Source: an uncultured Gammaproteobacteria bacterium (lineage in GTDB: Bacteria; Pseudomonadota; Gammaproteobacteria; Arenicellales; JAANXG01). From it: 38,219 nt of DNA. This document shows positions 17,401-24,537 of the stretch, in pieces (the stretch's first letter is position 1; each line of letters begins with the position of its first letter). The DNA lies in assembly GCA_947259175.1 (NCBI GenBank), contig CAMYKW010000039.1, positions 1 to 38,219 on the forward strand, given 5' to 3'. The notes beneath the pieces were generated by a model that was not told the origin of the DNA, did no database searches, and saw only the letters and a list, made by a program, of their open reading frames with translations. Made by a program: the position numbers and the translations under genes.

Positions 17401-19728
17401 GGCGTATTCGATTTGAGTGACGAAACCCAAGCCGTTGACGATCTCGACCACGGCCTCAGGGATCGCGGTGTCCCCACCGCCGACGCCGCTCAAGAAGACT
17501 TGCGAGGAATCGCCTGCCGCTGCAAGCACCAAGTCCGCAGCGCCGTCGCCGTTGGCGTCGGCGAGCGTGCCGCGCGCGGTGCTTTCGGCGTCGACGCGCT
17601 GTCTGATCAACGCCGCGGGCAAGGCGAAACTATCGTCGCGCGTCCAGCCCGGATTGGTGTTCTTCCACACCGCGCTGACCGGCGTACCGTCGGTGGCCTG
17701 GTACGAATACACCATGTCGGCGACTCCGTCGCCGGTGACGTCGACAAAGCTGCCGTAGGCGTTCGCGTGGCCGCCGCTGTAATCGACCGCGATCTTGTTG
17801 GGCGCATAGGCAACGCTGTAGATCCAGCCGGAGCCCGTGTTCAGCCAAGCATTGCGGATCTGCACGCCGTCGCTCGTATAGGCATTGACCAGATCCGGCA
17901 GCCCGTCGCCGTTGACGTCGACCAGATCGGCGAGCGCGCGGCCCTTTGTGTCATCGACATAGGACAGCAGCGCCGTCGGCAAAGCGTAGTTGGGGTCCTG
18001 CTGCCAGCCGGATCCGGTATTGACCCAAGTGGCGGCAGCAACATCGCCGTCGGTGGTCTCCACCGAGGTCACCCAATCGGGCAGCCCGTCGCCAGTGATA
18101 TCGGCAAAGCGGCCGTTTACGACGCCGCTCGGGACCCCCGCCGCGTAGTCGTACTCGATATCAGGCGGGGTGAACCCGGGGGCGGGACTCCAACCGCTGC
18201 CGGTGTTGAGCCACGCGCCGAGAATCACCTGCCCATCGGGCGTGCGCGTGGCCGCCACCACGTCGGCCAGCGCGTCGCCATCCACGTCGATCAATTGCGC
18301 AAGACGCACCCCGTGCGGGACACTGTCGATCTCCGTCAGCACCTCAGGCAACAGGAAACCCGCGTCGCTGCTCCAACCGTCGCCGGTGTTGATCCACACC
18401 TGTTGAGTCGCGGTTCCGTTCTCCCGGTACGAACGGATCCAGTCCGGCAAGCCGTCGCCGTTGAGGTCCGCCACCTCCCCGAGGGACAGACCGTCGGGAG
18501 TTGTCTCGTAGCTGGTCAGTGCCGAAGGCGGCGCGTAGGCCGCGCTCGGGGTCCAGCCGTTTGCTGAGTTCAGCCACGTGCTCAACACCTCAGCACCGGT
18601 CTCGTCTCTCACCGCGGTGACCCAATCGGCGCGGCCGTCATTGTTGAAGTCGATGAGTAATCCGCGCGGCCGTCCGGCTTCGTCCACCAGATCGTCGGGC
18701 GGCAGGTGGGCGCCGTTGCTCCATTGGGTGTCCGCGTCCTGCCATGTGAAAGTCGTAGGCGGCAGGCAAATCGCCCCCTCCCCCGCACACTCGGTGACCG
18801 AAGTCACGCGCGACAATCCGTTTGTCGGAGATATGCCGTAGCCAACGCGGTAGTCCCGCACCAAGTTTGCGCCGCCGTAAGTCTTGATATGGCTTAGGCG
18901 TCTGGCGACCCGAAACGCGATGCCGTTGGCAAAGGCGCGGGTCACGTCGGGCCGGGCTTCGTATTCGAACTCGACCTTCAGGCTGGGGGCGACACCCTGG
19001 CCGTCGTTGCGCCCGTAATGGATCGCCGCCGGCACCCGTTCGGTTTCCTGGACGCCGATATCCGCGGCGTCGGTGTAGTCCGCATATTCATAATCGACGG
19101 TATTGCCGTGCGCATCCTGCAGTTGGCTCACCCACCAGCGGTGCACTACGCCTGTCTGCGGATGTTTTATCTGCGAATCCTCGGTGATGCCGAAAGAGAT
19201 ATGACCGCCTGCTTTGGTGATGACGGTGAATGACTCGGGGCCGGTGCCGCCAGCGGGATATGGCACCGCGCCATTGGCAATGACCCTTTGAAAAGTATCG
19301 ATCTCGGTGCGGTACTCGGAACCGGGCGCGCCATGGGCGCCGCTGACCAGGATCAACCGCTGGTCATTCAGACAGAAACGGTCATCCGCATTGTGGCGCA
19401 CACCGCCCGCTACCCCATCCTGGTCGACTGTGCGTCCGCAGCGGGTGATGGACGACAGGCCATTAAGGTGCCCGCCGAATCCCAACAGGCCGTTGCCTCC
19501 GCCGCTGAGATACCCAATCGACAGTTGCGGGGCCAGGCCGTTGATCCCCGGTGGGACCTCAATCTTGACCGAGAACGACGCCTGCCCATCGCCGGTGACC
19601 TCGAACGCGCCGTTGACGGCGCCCACCGCGTTGGCTAAGGACGGTGCGGGGAGCACCGCTAAACCTAAGAAAAAACAAACCAGGATTAGTGAGAATTGAG
19701 GGATTTTACGGCACCATCTGGTACTCAT
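11476..19728 (-). CDS. Giant secreted RHS/YD-repeat toxin, copy 2, with probable papain-fold tip
   Basis: This is a complete 2,750-aa frame. Residues 1-34 are a Sec signal peptide. About 35-330 is an SpvB/TcdB-type domain. About 355-735 holds seven FG-GAP/VCBS-like DxNGDGxxD loops. A TcdB-middle-like segment (GDSSQVFLSG, then NGLGFVTQIEY) lies near 735-780, with YD repeats after it. Helical inserts occupy about 1420-1640 and 1695-2080, separated by a short beta segment. The RHS core (about 2080-2400) ends DPSGYF. Then come an amphipathic Lys/Phe stretch, Gly/Ala hydrophobic segments (2400-2600) and the tip. In the tip, His2639 (YGHWWIE) precedes Cys2731 (GQNCHSF). This His-before-Cys order, with an aromatic-rich strand and an NC-x-x-F motif, is that of permuted papain-like folds such as LRAT/NlpC relatives. 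The activity (lipid or peptide bond cleavage or acyl transfer) is inferred. The single chain resembles a fused TcB-TcC shell. Copy 1 is its paralogue. Confidence 0.92.
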   Translation of the reverse strand: MSTRWCRKIPQFSLILVCFFLGLAVLPAPSLANAVGAVNGAFEVTGDGQASFSVKIEVPPGINGLAPQLSIGYLSGGGNGLLGFGGHLNGLSSITRCGRTVDQDGVAGGVRHNADDRFCLNDQRLILVSGAHGAPGSEYRTEIDTFQRVIANGAVPYPAGGTGPESFTVITKAGGHISFGITEDSQIKHPQTGVVHRWWVSQLQDAHGNTVDYEYADYTDAADIGVQETERVPAAIHYGRNDGQGVAPSLKVEFEYEARPDVTRAFANGIAFRVARRLSHIKTYGGANLVRDYRVGYGISPTNGLSRVTSVTECAGEGAICLPPTTFTWQDADTQWSNGAHLPPDDLVDEAGRPRGLLIDFNNDGRADWVTAVRDETGAEVLSTWLNSANGWTPSAAYAPPSALTSYETTPDGLSLGEVADLNGDGLPDWIRSYRENGTATQQVWINTGDGWSSDAGFLLPEVLTEIDSVPHGVRLAQLIDVDGDALADVVAATRTPDGQVILGAWLNTGSGWSPAPGFTPPDIEYDYAAGVPSGVVNGRFADITGDGLPDWVTSVETTDGDVAAATWVNTGSGWQQDPNYALPTALLSYVDDTKGRALADLVDVNGDGLPDLVNAYTSDGVQIRNAWLNTGSGWIYSVAYAPNKIAVDYSGGHANAYGSFVDVTGDGVADMVYSYQATDGTPVSAVWKNTNPGWTRDDSFALPAALIRQRVDAESTARGTLADANGDGAADLVLAAAGDSSQVFLSGVGGGDTAIPEAVVEIVNGLGFVTQIEYASSAQGEVYIPGAATAGVYPDIDRHGPFFLVSAVQASDGIGGWAWAEHRYGGAKVNATGRGSLGFAWHEVYDTRTGITVHSQFEQPFPHTGRLLSTTKTLNGVTLFHSDQVNEHLVLNGGKTFFPYTANKTTDTYELDGSHVSTISSDATYDAYGNNTRTVTSSSDVTGTYTQTVDNTFADDTANWILGKLTRTETAASAPGQPTITRITEYSYDSDGLVTRQVVEPSHAQALTTDYSYDGFGNQVATTVSAAGIASRSSSVSFGADGRFPIQAGNALGHTATKAYDGRLGVVTRAVDANGQETIYDYDGFGRKIMQTQVRTDGEENGQDVLVYEWCDATCPTNATFFVGAVDNQGESPETVYHDRLGRVVRKQTFGFDGTPVYQDTEYDAFGRKARESRPYFKDTEAKWTTYGYDVLGRMTRRTAPSGALTNIDHDGRTTRITNALGQTSTRTVNTQGKPVATVDAAGNQTQYQYDAVGNLLRTTDAHGNVIETTYDLLGRKIGMNDPDMGVWAYQYDALGNLSWQQDAKGQQVTLEYDLLNRLVRRVEAEGETLWTYDTADNGVGRLAQVSGPNGYVRGHGYDQFGRLIRVEETIDNELYVTETAYQGTTDRVDYVVYPSQLVVRTTYNEYGFPTEVRSAGLVAYQDYLDQYDLAQQLVQDAIDLEASLADQRQAHIASMQYYNDLAEPYANDARHYSDLANNAIDAYHYAVNQANYYAAVANQHYRIADEKQREADKHLYWYNYHKDRADSAASEFVFDFHAQWATTHANAYELWTDDAIRYANAAAGFANHANGWADRANAHASEANQHSQIANDKANQANAYYAQAQQEADAVNAIDKQVRNAVNAANLAVERANQLYAQYEGDSILHWSANGVGADGQITKFTQGNAVVSELEYSSNTGRLIRQRAQSNNGGAIPLAPEAIQDFLDKLQQLVAEFSQQSAGYQAKQAAALADQDRATQDAAAARQRADTLRAVDDAARAMVAEAEAQQHDKQADIHGINAELNNGLADIHDASAQAAQALLAQFGGLVDDPVQGRALEAAYHDLLTAHYRAVEALYDRLAGDHAQLATHYQSLVVPAQADRNSLGELSGQLGQIAQYNQTRAESFAASLTEAQDAEPAPDAAALLRPFEDNGAILYGTANVLDRLGDVLALVYQGPQALNTQLADQYLQQGDTQTAAHFDSRAELGNDRVALFRTLASWYRQRTQGELTAAPDGAGEEGEGGLAVSVDLFAVAAHNQTLSEQYAEMATAAYWEALYQEYGEELTDASLLHSGIADDNAALAADHEGKAQLARSAFEKQVLTAGGVVQDNLYVYDQVGNLIERQDQAVDLIETFDYDSLNRVVQSTLTGTGADLYELAGLTTTQFEYDALGNITYRSDVGNYTYGDNAGPHAVTAVSGVKNASYVYDANGNQVSGDGRVLNWTSYNKPSRISKGGNVANLHYGPERQLVKQVETNGGEQTVTIRAGALYEKVTKGTSVSHRFHVTVGGEAVAVIIEKSGDAPKTHYLHRDHLDSITAITDENGFVVERFHYDVFGQRRLAVVGDDPVENLLNVSTDRGYTGHKHLAGVELIHMDGRVYDPSVGRFVSADPYIQFPMFSQSLNRYSYVLNNPLNAIDPSGYFSFNPFKAVKKFFKKAFKIIKKAAIKVVSFVKKYWRPIAAITIAVVVPKFAPIVLNSLAGSVGSITIAQLATSKLAIASIAGGLSGFVATGSMKGMFVGALSGMAFAGVGNIAEKYQWATGSLKKVALHGVAGGLSGKLSGASFSKSFLSTGFTQAFAPGIGSIGGFQGAQFARVGAAAMVGGVASELAGGSFSAGARLGAFSRWFNEEAHSIEEGKLIDGIKVYRKDIDLMGDDKYGHWWIEIDGKESYGWWPKEPVVLIDTLFGVDGELNGQSYWGGTSTLDPHHGDRSAGVNAFDVYGTVSKDAAATAIRNFATSYSGSWRWPVGQNCHSFQEQLLGEIELTIRRAP

Positions 19729-20300
19729 GCCTATCTTCTTCTTTGTTTCTGTTCTTGTCTCTTTGGTGTCAGGGTGGCGGTACCCCGCTCTCGACTTTTT
19801 TCAACTGTTTGAATCGAGACGGCCGATACTAACAGTCGAGCCTTTGGTCAAAATTTGACTTAAATCAAATTAGTCGCAAACGTGTAATCTCATGTCGGAA
19901 CAAGCGCCGAGACACCTGTGGCAGTAAGGAAACTCCCCTGCGCGTAGACGAGGAGACACTCCTTCTATTACTTTATCATTCTGAATTCAGTGGAACATCT
20001 GGCCTGGCTTGGGCCGCGCCGAGCGAAGTTGAAGTATGTGTCTGTGTTGCATGCCAATGATTTAGTTAAACTTTTGGGATAGCCTTTTGCTCTGCAGGGT
20101 GGGAGCAAGCTATCTCGATTTGAGGAATAGGCCCCTGGTGCCGACACAGCGGGATGCTGGTGCCCCGACAATCGCTGCAAGACAAATTCGCTTGTGGAGG
20201 AGCTCTTACCGCTTTCTCTTGGGGACAGGTTCCGGTAATTAATTAGTCGCAGCTCTCGTGCCCGCGCAGCAGGGTGGAAAGCCGTTCCCACTCCAGGGAG
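19729..20300. other. Intergenic region between dsrR and toxin copy 2
   Basis: This 572-bp stretch has no convincing gene. A 107-codon minus-strand frame (19968-20291) has no ribosome site and the composition of chance coding. In Allochromatium vinosum dsrS follows dsrR; no dsrS remnant is recognisable here. The one clear structure is an FNR-like dyad near 19,860. There is no clear terminator with a U-run after dsrR. Confidence 0.55.
19852..19871. promoter_or_regulatory. Perfect dyad with FNR/ANR-like core upstream of toxin copy 2
   Basis: AATTTGA-CTTAAA-TCAAATT has two perfect 7-bp arms. Its core, TTGAC-TTAA-ATCAA, matches the FNR/ANR-type consensus TTGAT-N4-ATCAA at all but one position. 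It is centred about 134 bp before the toxin ATG. An FNR/CRP-family regulator responding to oxygen or redox state would fit, but no promoter elements were fixed. Confidence 0.4.
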
Positions 20301-20615
20301 TTACGCTTCCGGCGGGATGTAGTGCGGGTCGTTGGGGTTCATGAAGATGAATTCGCGGCTGCCGGGTTCGAGTTCGACGTAGTCCAGGGTCATGCCGTCC
20401 AATAGCTCGGAGCTGGTGGGGGCGACGAGAATGGCGACACCGGTGGTTTCAATGCGCGCGTCGTCGCCCTTGGCGTTGTCGAAGCCCATGGCGTAGTCGA
20501 TGGAGCCGTCCTGTTTGCGTTTGGCGGCGATGCGCAGCCCCATGCCCTGCATCTCGCCGTGTTTGGCGCACTCGTCGATCTGTTTGGCCGCCGCCTCGGT
20601 AACGGTAATTTTCAT
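20301..20615 (-). CDS. dsrR: DsrR, IscA-like scaffold/maturation protein
   Basis: This 104-aa protein has the A-type carrier (IscA) fold pattern but none of the conserved Cys residues that bind Fe-S clusters in IscA; its only Cys is near the N-terminus (DECAKH). This is a known property of DsrR, which is needed for full DsrEFH/DsrL levels in Allochromatium vinosum and is not a cluster carrier. The ATG at 20615 follows GGATAGATA and lies 3 bp after the dsrN stop, so the gene is the last of the dsr operon. Its 3' 219 bp are duplicated at 7989-8207. Confidence 0.93.
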   Translation of the reverse strand: MKITVTEAAAKQIDECAKHGEMQGMGLRIAAKRKQDGSIDYAMGFDNAKGDDARIETTGVAILVAPTSSELLDGMTLDYVELEPGSREFIFMNPNDPHYIPPEA

Positions 20616-20618
20616 TAT

Positions 20619-22010
20619 CTATCCTGCTTGGCTTTTGGTTGATTGCGCGCAGCGTTGCACGAACTCCACGAAACGCCGCGCCCAGCACACCGGGTTCATG
20701 TCGCGCAGGTGCGCGTAGTTGGCGACCACGTTGCGGTGGATCAGCCCGTCGTGTTCGCCGTCGATGCCGTAGCCGCGCCGCACCCGGTAGGCGAACCTGG
20801 CCGGTCCCTGCAGGTGCTCGATGCGCGAGTAATGAAACTCGTGGGCGCGGATCGCCTCGGCGCCGTCGGCGAGGATCGACCCCCACGGCGAGTTGCCGGT
20901 TTCGGTCAGGGTAACATAGCCGCGCCCCACCGGCCGCTCCTGCATCACCACGTCCAGCGGCAGCGCGCCGGCCATCTCGTGGGCCCGGCCGCGCCAGGTG
21001 AGGCGCCGCGCGAGATACATCAGCCCGCCGCACTCGGCGTACACCGGCCCGTCGTCTTCGACGAAACGTAGCACGTCATGGCGCAGCGACGCATTGGCCG
21101 CCAGCGCGTTCATCTGGGTCTCGGGAAATCCGCCGCCGATGAACAGGCCGTCCACCTGGGGCAGCGCGGCGTCGTTGAGCGCGTCGAAGAACACCAGCTC
21201 CGCACCGGCCTGGCGCAGCGCGTCGAGGTCATCGGCATAGTAGAAGCCGAACGCGGCGTCGCGGGGGATGCCGATGCGCACCGTGGCCGGTTGTTCGCCG
21301 GCGGCTGGTTCCGGCGGCGCCGGCGCCGGGGCCTGGCCGGCGATTGTCATGACCCGGTCGAGTTCGACGCCGGCGGCGACCGCCGCGCCGATGCGTTCGA
21401 TGGTGCGCGCCGCGTGGCCGGCCTCGTTGCCGGGCACCAGGCCCAGGTGGCGCTCCTCGATGATCAGATCCGCGTCCTTGCCCAGCGCGCCGACCACCGG
21501 CACGTCGGTGTATTCCTCCAGCGCGGCGCGCAGCTTGGCCTCGTGGCGCGGCCCGCCGACCTGGTTGAGGATCACGCCGGCGATGTTCACCCGCAGGTCG
21601 AAATCGCGGTAGCCGCGCACCAGCGGCGCGATGCCGCGGGTGATGCCGCGGGTGTCGATGACCAGCACCACCGGCGCCTGCAGCAGCACCGCCAGCGCGG
21701 CGTTGCTGTCCGCGCCGCGCACATCGACGCCGTCGTGCAGCCCCTTGTTGCCCTCGATGACGGCGATGTCCGCATCCGCTGCGCGGGCCGCAAACGTGGC
21801 GCGCAGTTGCGCCTCGCTCATGGTGTTGAAATCGAGGTTGTAGCAGTCGCGGCCGGCGGCCCGGGACAGCCAGATCGGATCGATGTAGTCCGGGCCCTTC
21901 TTGAACGGCTGCACGCGCAGGCCGCGCGCGCTTAGCGCGGCGCACAGGCCGAGGGAGACGGTGGTCTTGCCGGACGATTTATGCGCCGCCGCGATGTAGA
22001 TGCAGGCCAT
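20619..22010 (-). CDS. dsrN: DsrN, siroheme amidase (cobyrinate a,c-diamide synthase family)
   Basis: This 463-aa protein is of the CobB/CbiA type. A P-loop (AAHKSSGKTT, residues 8-17) opens an ATP-dependent synthetase domain, with KKGPDYIDP following. The C-terminal half is a class-I-type glutaminase domain with the AECGGLMYL nucleophile region. In sulfur oxidisers DsrN amidates the siroheme of DsrAB to siro(haem)amide. It sits between dsrP and dsrR as in Chromatiales operons. The AUG is 13 nt after a GGAG that lies in the 3' arm of a perfect hairpin (22024-22041), so initiation may be tuned by that structure. Confidence 0.95.
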   Translation of the reverse strand: MACIYIAAAHKSSGKTTVSLGLCAALSARGLRVQPFKKGPDYIDPIWLSRAAGRDCYNLDFNTMSEAQLRATFAARAADADIAVIEGNKGLHDGVDVRGADSNAALAVLLQAPVVLVIDTRGITRGIAPLVRGYRDFDLRVNIAGVILNQVGGPRHEAKLRAALEEYTDVPVVGALGKDADLIIEERHLGLVPGNEAGHAARTIERIGAAVAAGVELDRVMTIAGQAPAPAPPEPAAGEQPATVRIGIPRDAAFGFYYADDLDALRQAGAELVFFDALNDAALPQVDGLFIGGGFPETQMNALAANASLRHDVLRFVEDDGPVYAECGGLMYLARRLTWRGRAHEMAGALPLDVVMQERPVGRGYVTLTETGNSPWGSILADGAEAIRAHEFHYSRIEHLQGPARFAYRVRRGYGIDGEHDGLIHRNVVANYAHLRDMNPVCWARRFVEFVQRCAQSTKSQAG

Positions 22011-22023
22011 AAGGGGGATTGTT

Positions 22024-22041
22024 CTCCGGGAGGCCCCGGAG
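22024..22041 (-). promoter_or_regulatory. Perfect hairpin in the dsrP-dsrN gap
   Basis: CTCCGGG and CCCGGAG pair perfectly around a 4-nt loop. On the mRNA the second arm contains GGAG, the only candidate Shine-Dalgarno before dsrN. No U-run follows, so a terminator is unlikely; a translation or mRNA-stability element is possible. Confidence 0.45.
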
Positions 22042-22062
22042 CGTCAACGGCGAACTGCCCGG

Positions 22063-23310
22063 CTAACTCGCCGCGGCTTGCGCCACTTCCGCGCCTTCCG
22101 GCGCCGCCTCTTCGGCTTCTTCGGCGGGCGGCTCGCCGAGCCGCTCCGGGAGGAACGGCAGCACCCGCATCGCCGCCACCGCGATCAGCAGCGCCAGGGC
22201 GATGCCGCCGATGCCCAGCAGCACCTCTGCGGCGCTCGGTGCGTAGTCGTTGACCGTGCCGTCGAAGAACGCACTGCTCTCCTCCATGCCCGGGAACAGC
22301 ACCAGCGGATAGGCCTGGGCGCCGATGATGATCACGTAGACCTGCGCCAGGCCGCCGATGACCACCAGGGCGCACCCGGCCAGCAGCGCGCGCCGCGAGC
22401 GGCTCAAGCCGGGCGAGAAGAAGATGGTCAGCGGCACGATGCTGCCGAGGATGATCTGGAACAGCCAGAACACCGTGGTATACACCCCGCCCTCGAGGAG
22501 GATGAAGCGCTCCACGCCGTGGTGCTCGGTGGCGTACAGGTTGGTGATGTGGTACGCCAGGGTCATGTACAGCACCGCGGACACAAAAATCGCCAGCAGG
22601 TTTTTCAGGCGGCGCAGCACGTCGTCGTCCAGATGGCGGCCGGTCCACTCGAAGGCGGCGACCAGCACCATGATGAAGATCGCGGTGCCGAAGGACAACG
22701 ACATGATAATAAAGAGCGGCGCCATGATCGCCGCGTCATAGGCCTGGCGCGCCACCAGGAAACCGAAGATCGATCCGGTACCGGTGGTGAGCACGAAGCG
22801 CCAGATGAACGCCACGGTGCCGGCGGTCTTGCCGAACTTGTTCATGCGCGGCTCGAACATCATCCACAGATAAATCGCCACCACCAGCAGAAAGCCGACA
22901 TACAGGAAGATATTCCAGGCGAAGATCGACTTGAAGTTGTAATAGGTCATGGCCACGATCAGCCGCTCCGGCCGGCCGAGGTCCAACACCAGCACGATCA
23001 GGCCGCCCACCAGCAGCGACACCGACAGCAGCGCCGACAGCCGCGCCAGCGGTTTGTAGTCGTCCTTGCCGAACACCGACGAGATCGACGCGGTGTTCAA
23101 CGCGCCGGATGCGGCGACGATCAGGAACACCGCGAACACGTGGGGCGTGCCCCACACGATCTGGTTGCTCATGCCGGTGACCCAGTGGCCGTTGACCTCC
23201 ATGTAGTGCGCCGCGGCGTAGCCGATGGCGACCAGCGCCGCCAGCACCGCGAGCAACAACCAGTAACCGCCGCTTTGGCCTGCCAGGGTTTGATAACGTA
23301 CCGGCTTCAT
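22063..23310 (-). CDS. dsrP: DsrP, NrfD-like membrane quinone-interacting subunit
   Basis: This 415-aa protein is strongly hydrophobic, with about ten membrane helices. It belongs to the NrfD/PsrC family, whose members exchange electrons with the quinone pool. Within the DsrMKJOP complex it forms the second membrane module and pairs with the iron-sulfur protein DsrO encoded just upstream. The C-terminus is a Glu/Pro/Ala-rich cytoplasmic tail (EEAEEAAPEG). CGGGAAACG precedes the ATG. Confidence 0.95.
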   Translation of the reverse strand: MKPVRYQTLAGQSGGYWLLLAVLAALVAIGYAAAHYMEVNGHWVTGMSNQIVWGTPHVFAVFLIVAASGALNTASISSVFGKDDYKPLARLSALLSVSLLVGGLIVLVLDLGRPERLIVAMTYYNFKSIFAWNIFLYVGFLLVVAIYLWMMFEPRMNKFGKTAGTVAFIWRFVLTTGTGSIFGFLVARQAYDAAIMAPLFIIMSLSFGTAIFIMVLVAAFEWTGRHLDDDVLRRLKNLLAIFVSAVLYMTLAYHITNLYATEHHGVERFILLEGGVYTTVFWLFQIILGSIVPLTIFFSPGLSRSRRALLAGCALVVIGGLAQVYVIIIGAQAYPLVLFPGMEESSAFFDGTVNDYAPSAAEVLLGIGGIALALLIAVAAMRVLPFLPERLGEPPAEEAEEAAPEGAEVAQAAAS

Positions 23311-23337
23311 TGTCGTTTCCCGTTTGCTCAGTTGTCG

Positions 23338-24093
23338 TTAAACGCCGTGGTAGCGCACCCCGGTGTTGAGGCCCAGGTCGGCGCGGATCTGCCGGTTGGG
23401 CAGCTCGCGCAGCCGCTGCGACAGCGGGCTGTCGGGGTCGTTCATGTCGCCGAAGGTCAGCGCCTCGTGGCCCTCGCGGCCGCAGGCCTCGACGCAAGCC
23501 GGCTCGCGGTCGCGGTCCACGCGGTGCACGCAGAAGGTGCAGCTTTCCACGGTACCCTTGCCGCGCGGCGCCTCGGGCACCTGGTTGCTGAGCACCTCGT
23601 GCACGAACGAGCGCGCCTTGTACGGGCACGCCATCATGCAGTAGCGGCAGCCGATGCAGATGTGCTTGTCCACCAGCACGATGCCGTCCACGCGGCGGAA
23701 CGACGCGCCGGTGGGACACACGTCCACGCACGGCGCGGTCTCGCAGTGCTGGCACATCACCGGCAGCGAGTACTGCTTGCCGGTGGTCTTGTCCTTCAGG
23801 TCGATCTTGCGGATGTACTGGGCGTCGGTCTTCGGCCGCCCCATGCCCTCCAGGCCGAACTCCTCGTTGCAGGCGTCGACGCAGTCGCTGCAGCCTTCAG
23901 CGCATTTCGTCGCGTCGACCAGCATGCCCCAGCGCACCTGGTCCGAAGCCGGTTCGTCCGCCGGGCGCGCCAGCGCCAGGTCCACCAGGCGCACGCCGGG
24001 GGCCAGGCTCAGCATCGCCGCCGCGGCGCCGGCCCGGCCGATGAATTGGCGGCGTTCGCTGTTCATCTTCGGCTCATGGTTGTTCGCTGGCAT
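23338..24093 (-). CDS. dsrO: DsrO, Tat-exported periplasmic iron-sulfur protein
   Basis: I chose the ATG at 24093 (251 aa; AAGGGGAC upstream, 14 bp after the dsrJ stop). The longer frame from 24486 is in the wrong context because it reads back through dsrJ. An ATG at 24066 is an alternative start. The N-terminus has a twin-arginine motif (SERRQFIGRAG) and a hydrophobic stretch. It then carries four Cys-rich ferredoxin-like clusters, including CAEGCSDCVDAC, CQHCETAPCVDVC, CIGCRYCMMAC and CTFCVH. It is the periplasmic electron carrier of DsrMKJOP, working between DsrJ and DsrP. Confidence 0.94.
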   Translation of the reverse strand: MPANNHEPKMNSERRQFIGRAGAAAAMLSLAPGVRLVDLALARPADEPASDQVRWGMLVDATKCAEGCSDCVDACNEEFGLEGMGRPKTDAQYIRKIDLKDKTTGKQYSLPVMCQHCETAPCVDVCPTGASFRRVDGIVLVDKHICIGCRYCMMACPYKARSFVHEVLSNQVPEAPRGKGTVESCTFCVHRVDRDREPACVEACGREGHEALTFGDMNDPDSPLSQRLRELPNRQIRADLGLNTGVRYHGV

Positions 24094-24107
24094 CGATCGG
24101 GTCCCCT

Positions 24108-24533
24108 TCAAGGCGCGATGTGCAGGCGCAAGCTGATGTCGCTGCCGGGTTCGACCGCGGCGCGCGGCGGCAAATTCTTCGGCTGGCGGGGCGTGGTGGC
24201 GTGGCATTCGAAACAGTCCATCTTCACCCCGGAATAGTCGTGGCACACCTGGCAGAACTCGCCCTCGGCATTCACCGGACGGAACTGCCCCATCTCGTCC
24301 TTGCGCGTGTGGCACTCCAGGCACTCTATCAGGCTGTGCTTGGTGGTGCGGATGCCGCGGTGCATGGTCTCGTCGCGCTGGTGCTTGAGAAACTGCATGT
24401 GGTCGCGGCGCATCACCTCGGTGGGTTCGACGCATTGCTCGCCCTTGCCGCGCGGCGGTGTGGGCGGGCCGGCAACCGCGGTCCACGCCACGGCGACCAT
24501 CAACAGCCCGCTTATGACGGCGGCGGCGCGCAT
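24108..24533 (-). CDS. dsrJ: DsrJ, periplasmic triheme cytochrome c
   Basis: The ATG at 24533 gives 141 aa beginning with a clean signal peptide (MRAAAVISGLL to about residue 23). The frame can be opened at 24587, but that would overlap dsrL and put charged and polar residues before the signal. Three CxxCH heme motifs are present: CLECH, CQVCH and CFECH. This is the normal DsrJ set, one heme of which has an unusual His/Cys ligand in Allochromatium. The gene starts 4 bp after the dsrL stop. It is the periplasmic cytochrome of the DsrMKJOP complex. Confidence 0.95.
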   Translation of the reverse strand: MRAAAVISGLLMVAVAWTAVAGPPTPPRGKGEQCVEPTEVMRRDHMQFLKHQRDETMHRGIRTTKHSLIECLECHTRKDEMGQFRPVNAEGEFCQVCHDYSGVKMDCFECHATTPRQPKNLPPRAAVEPGSDISLRLHIAP

Positions 24534-24537
24534 CGGG

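Noticed and set aside
14356..18567. Two long plus-strand frames of 726 and 667 codons
   Set aside because: They are antisense shadows of toxin copy 2, whose minus-strand domains are unmistakable.
19968..20291. A 107-codon minus-strand gene after dsrR
   Set aside because: It has no ribosome site, no recognisable motif and an atypical composition; treated as chance.
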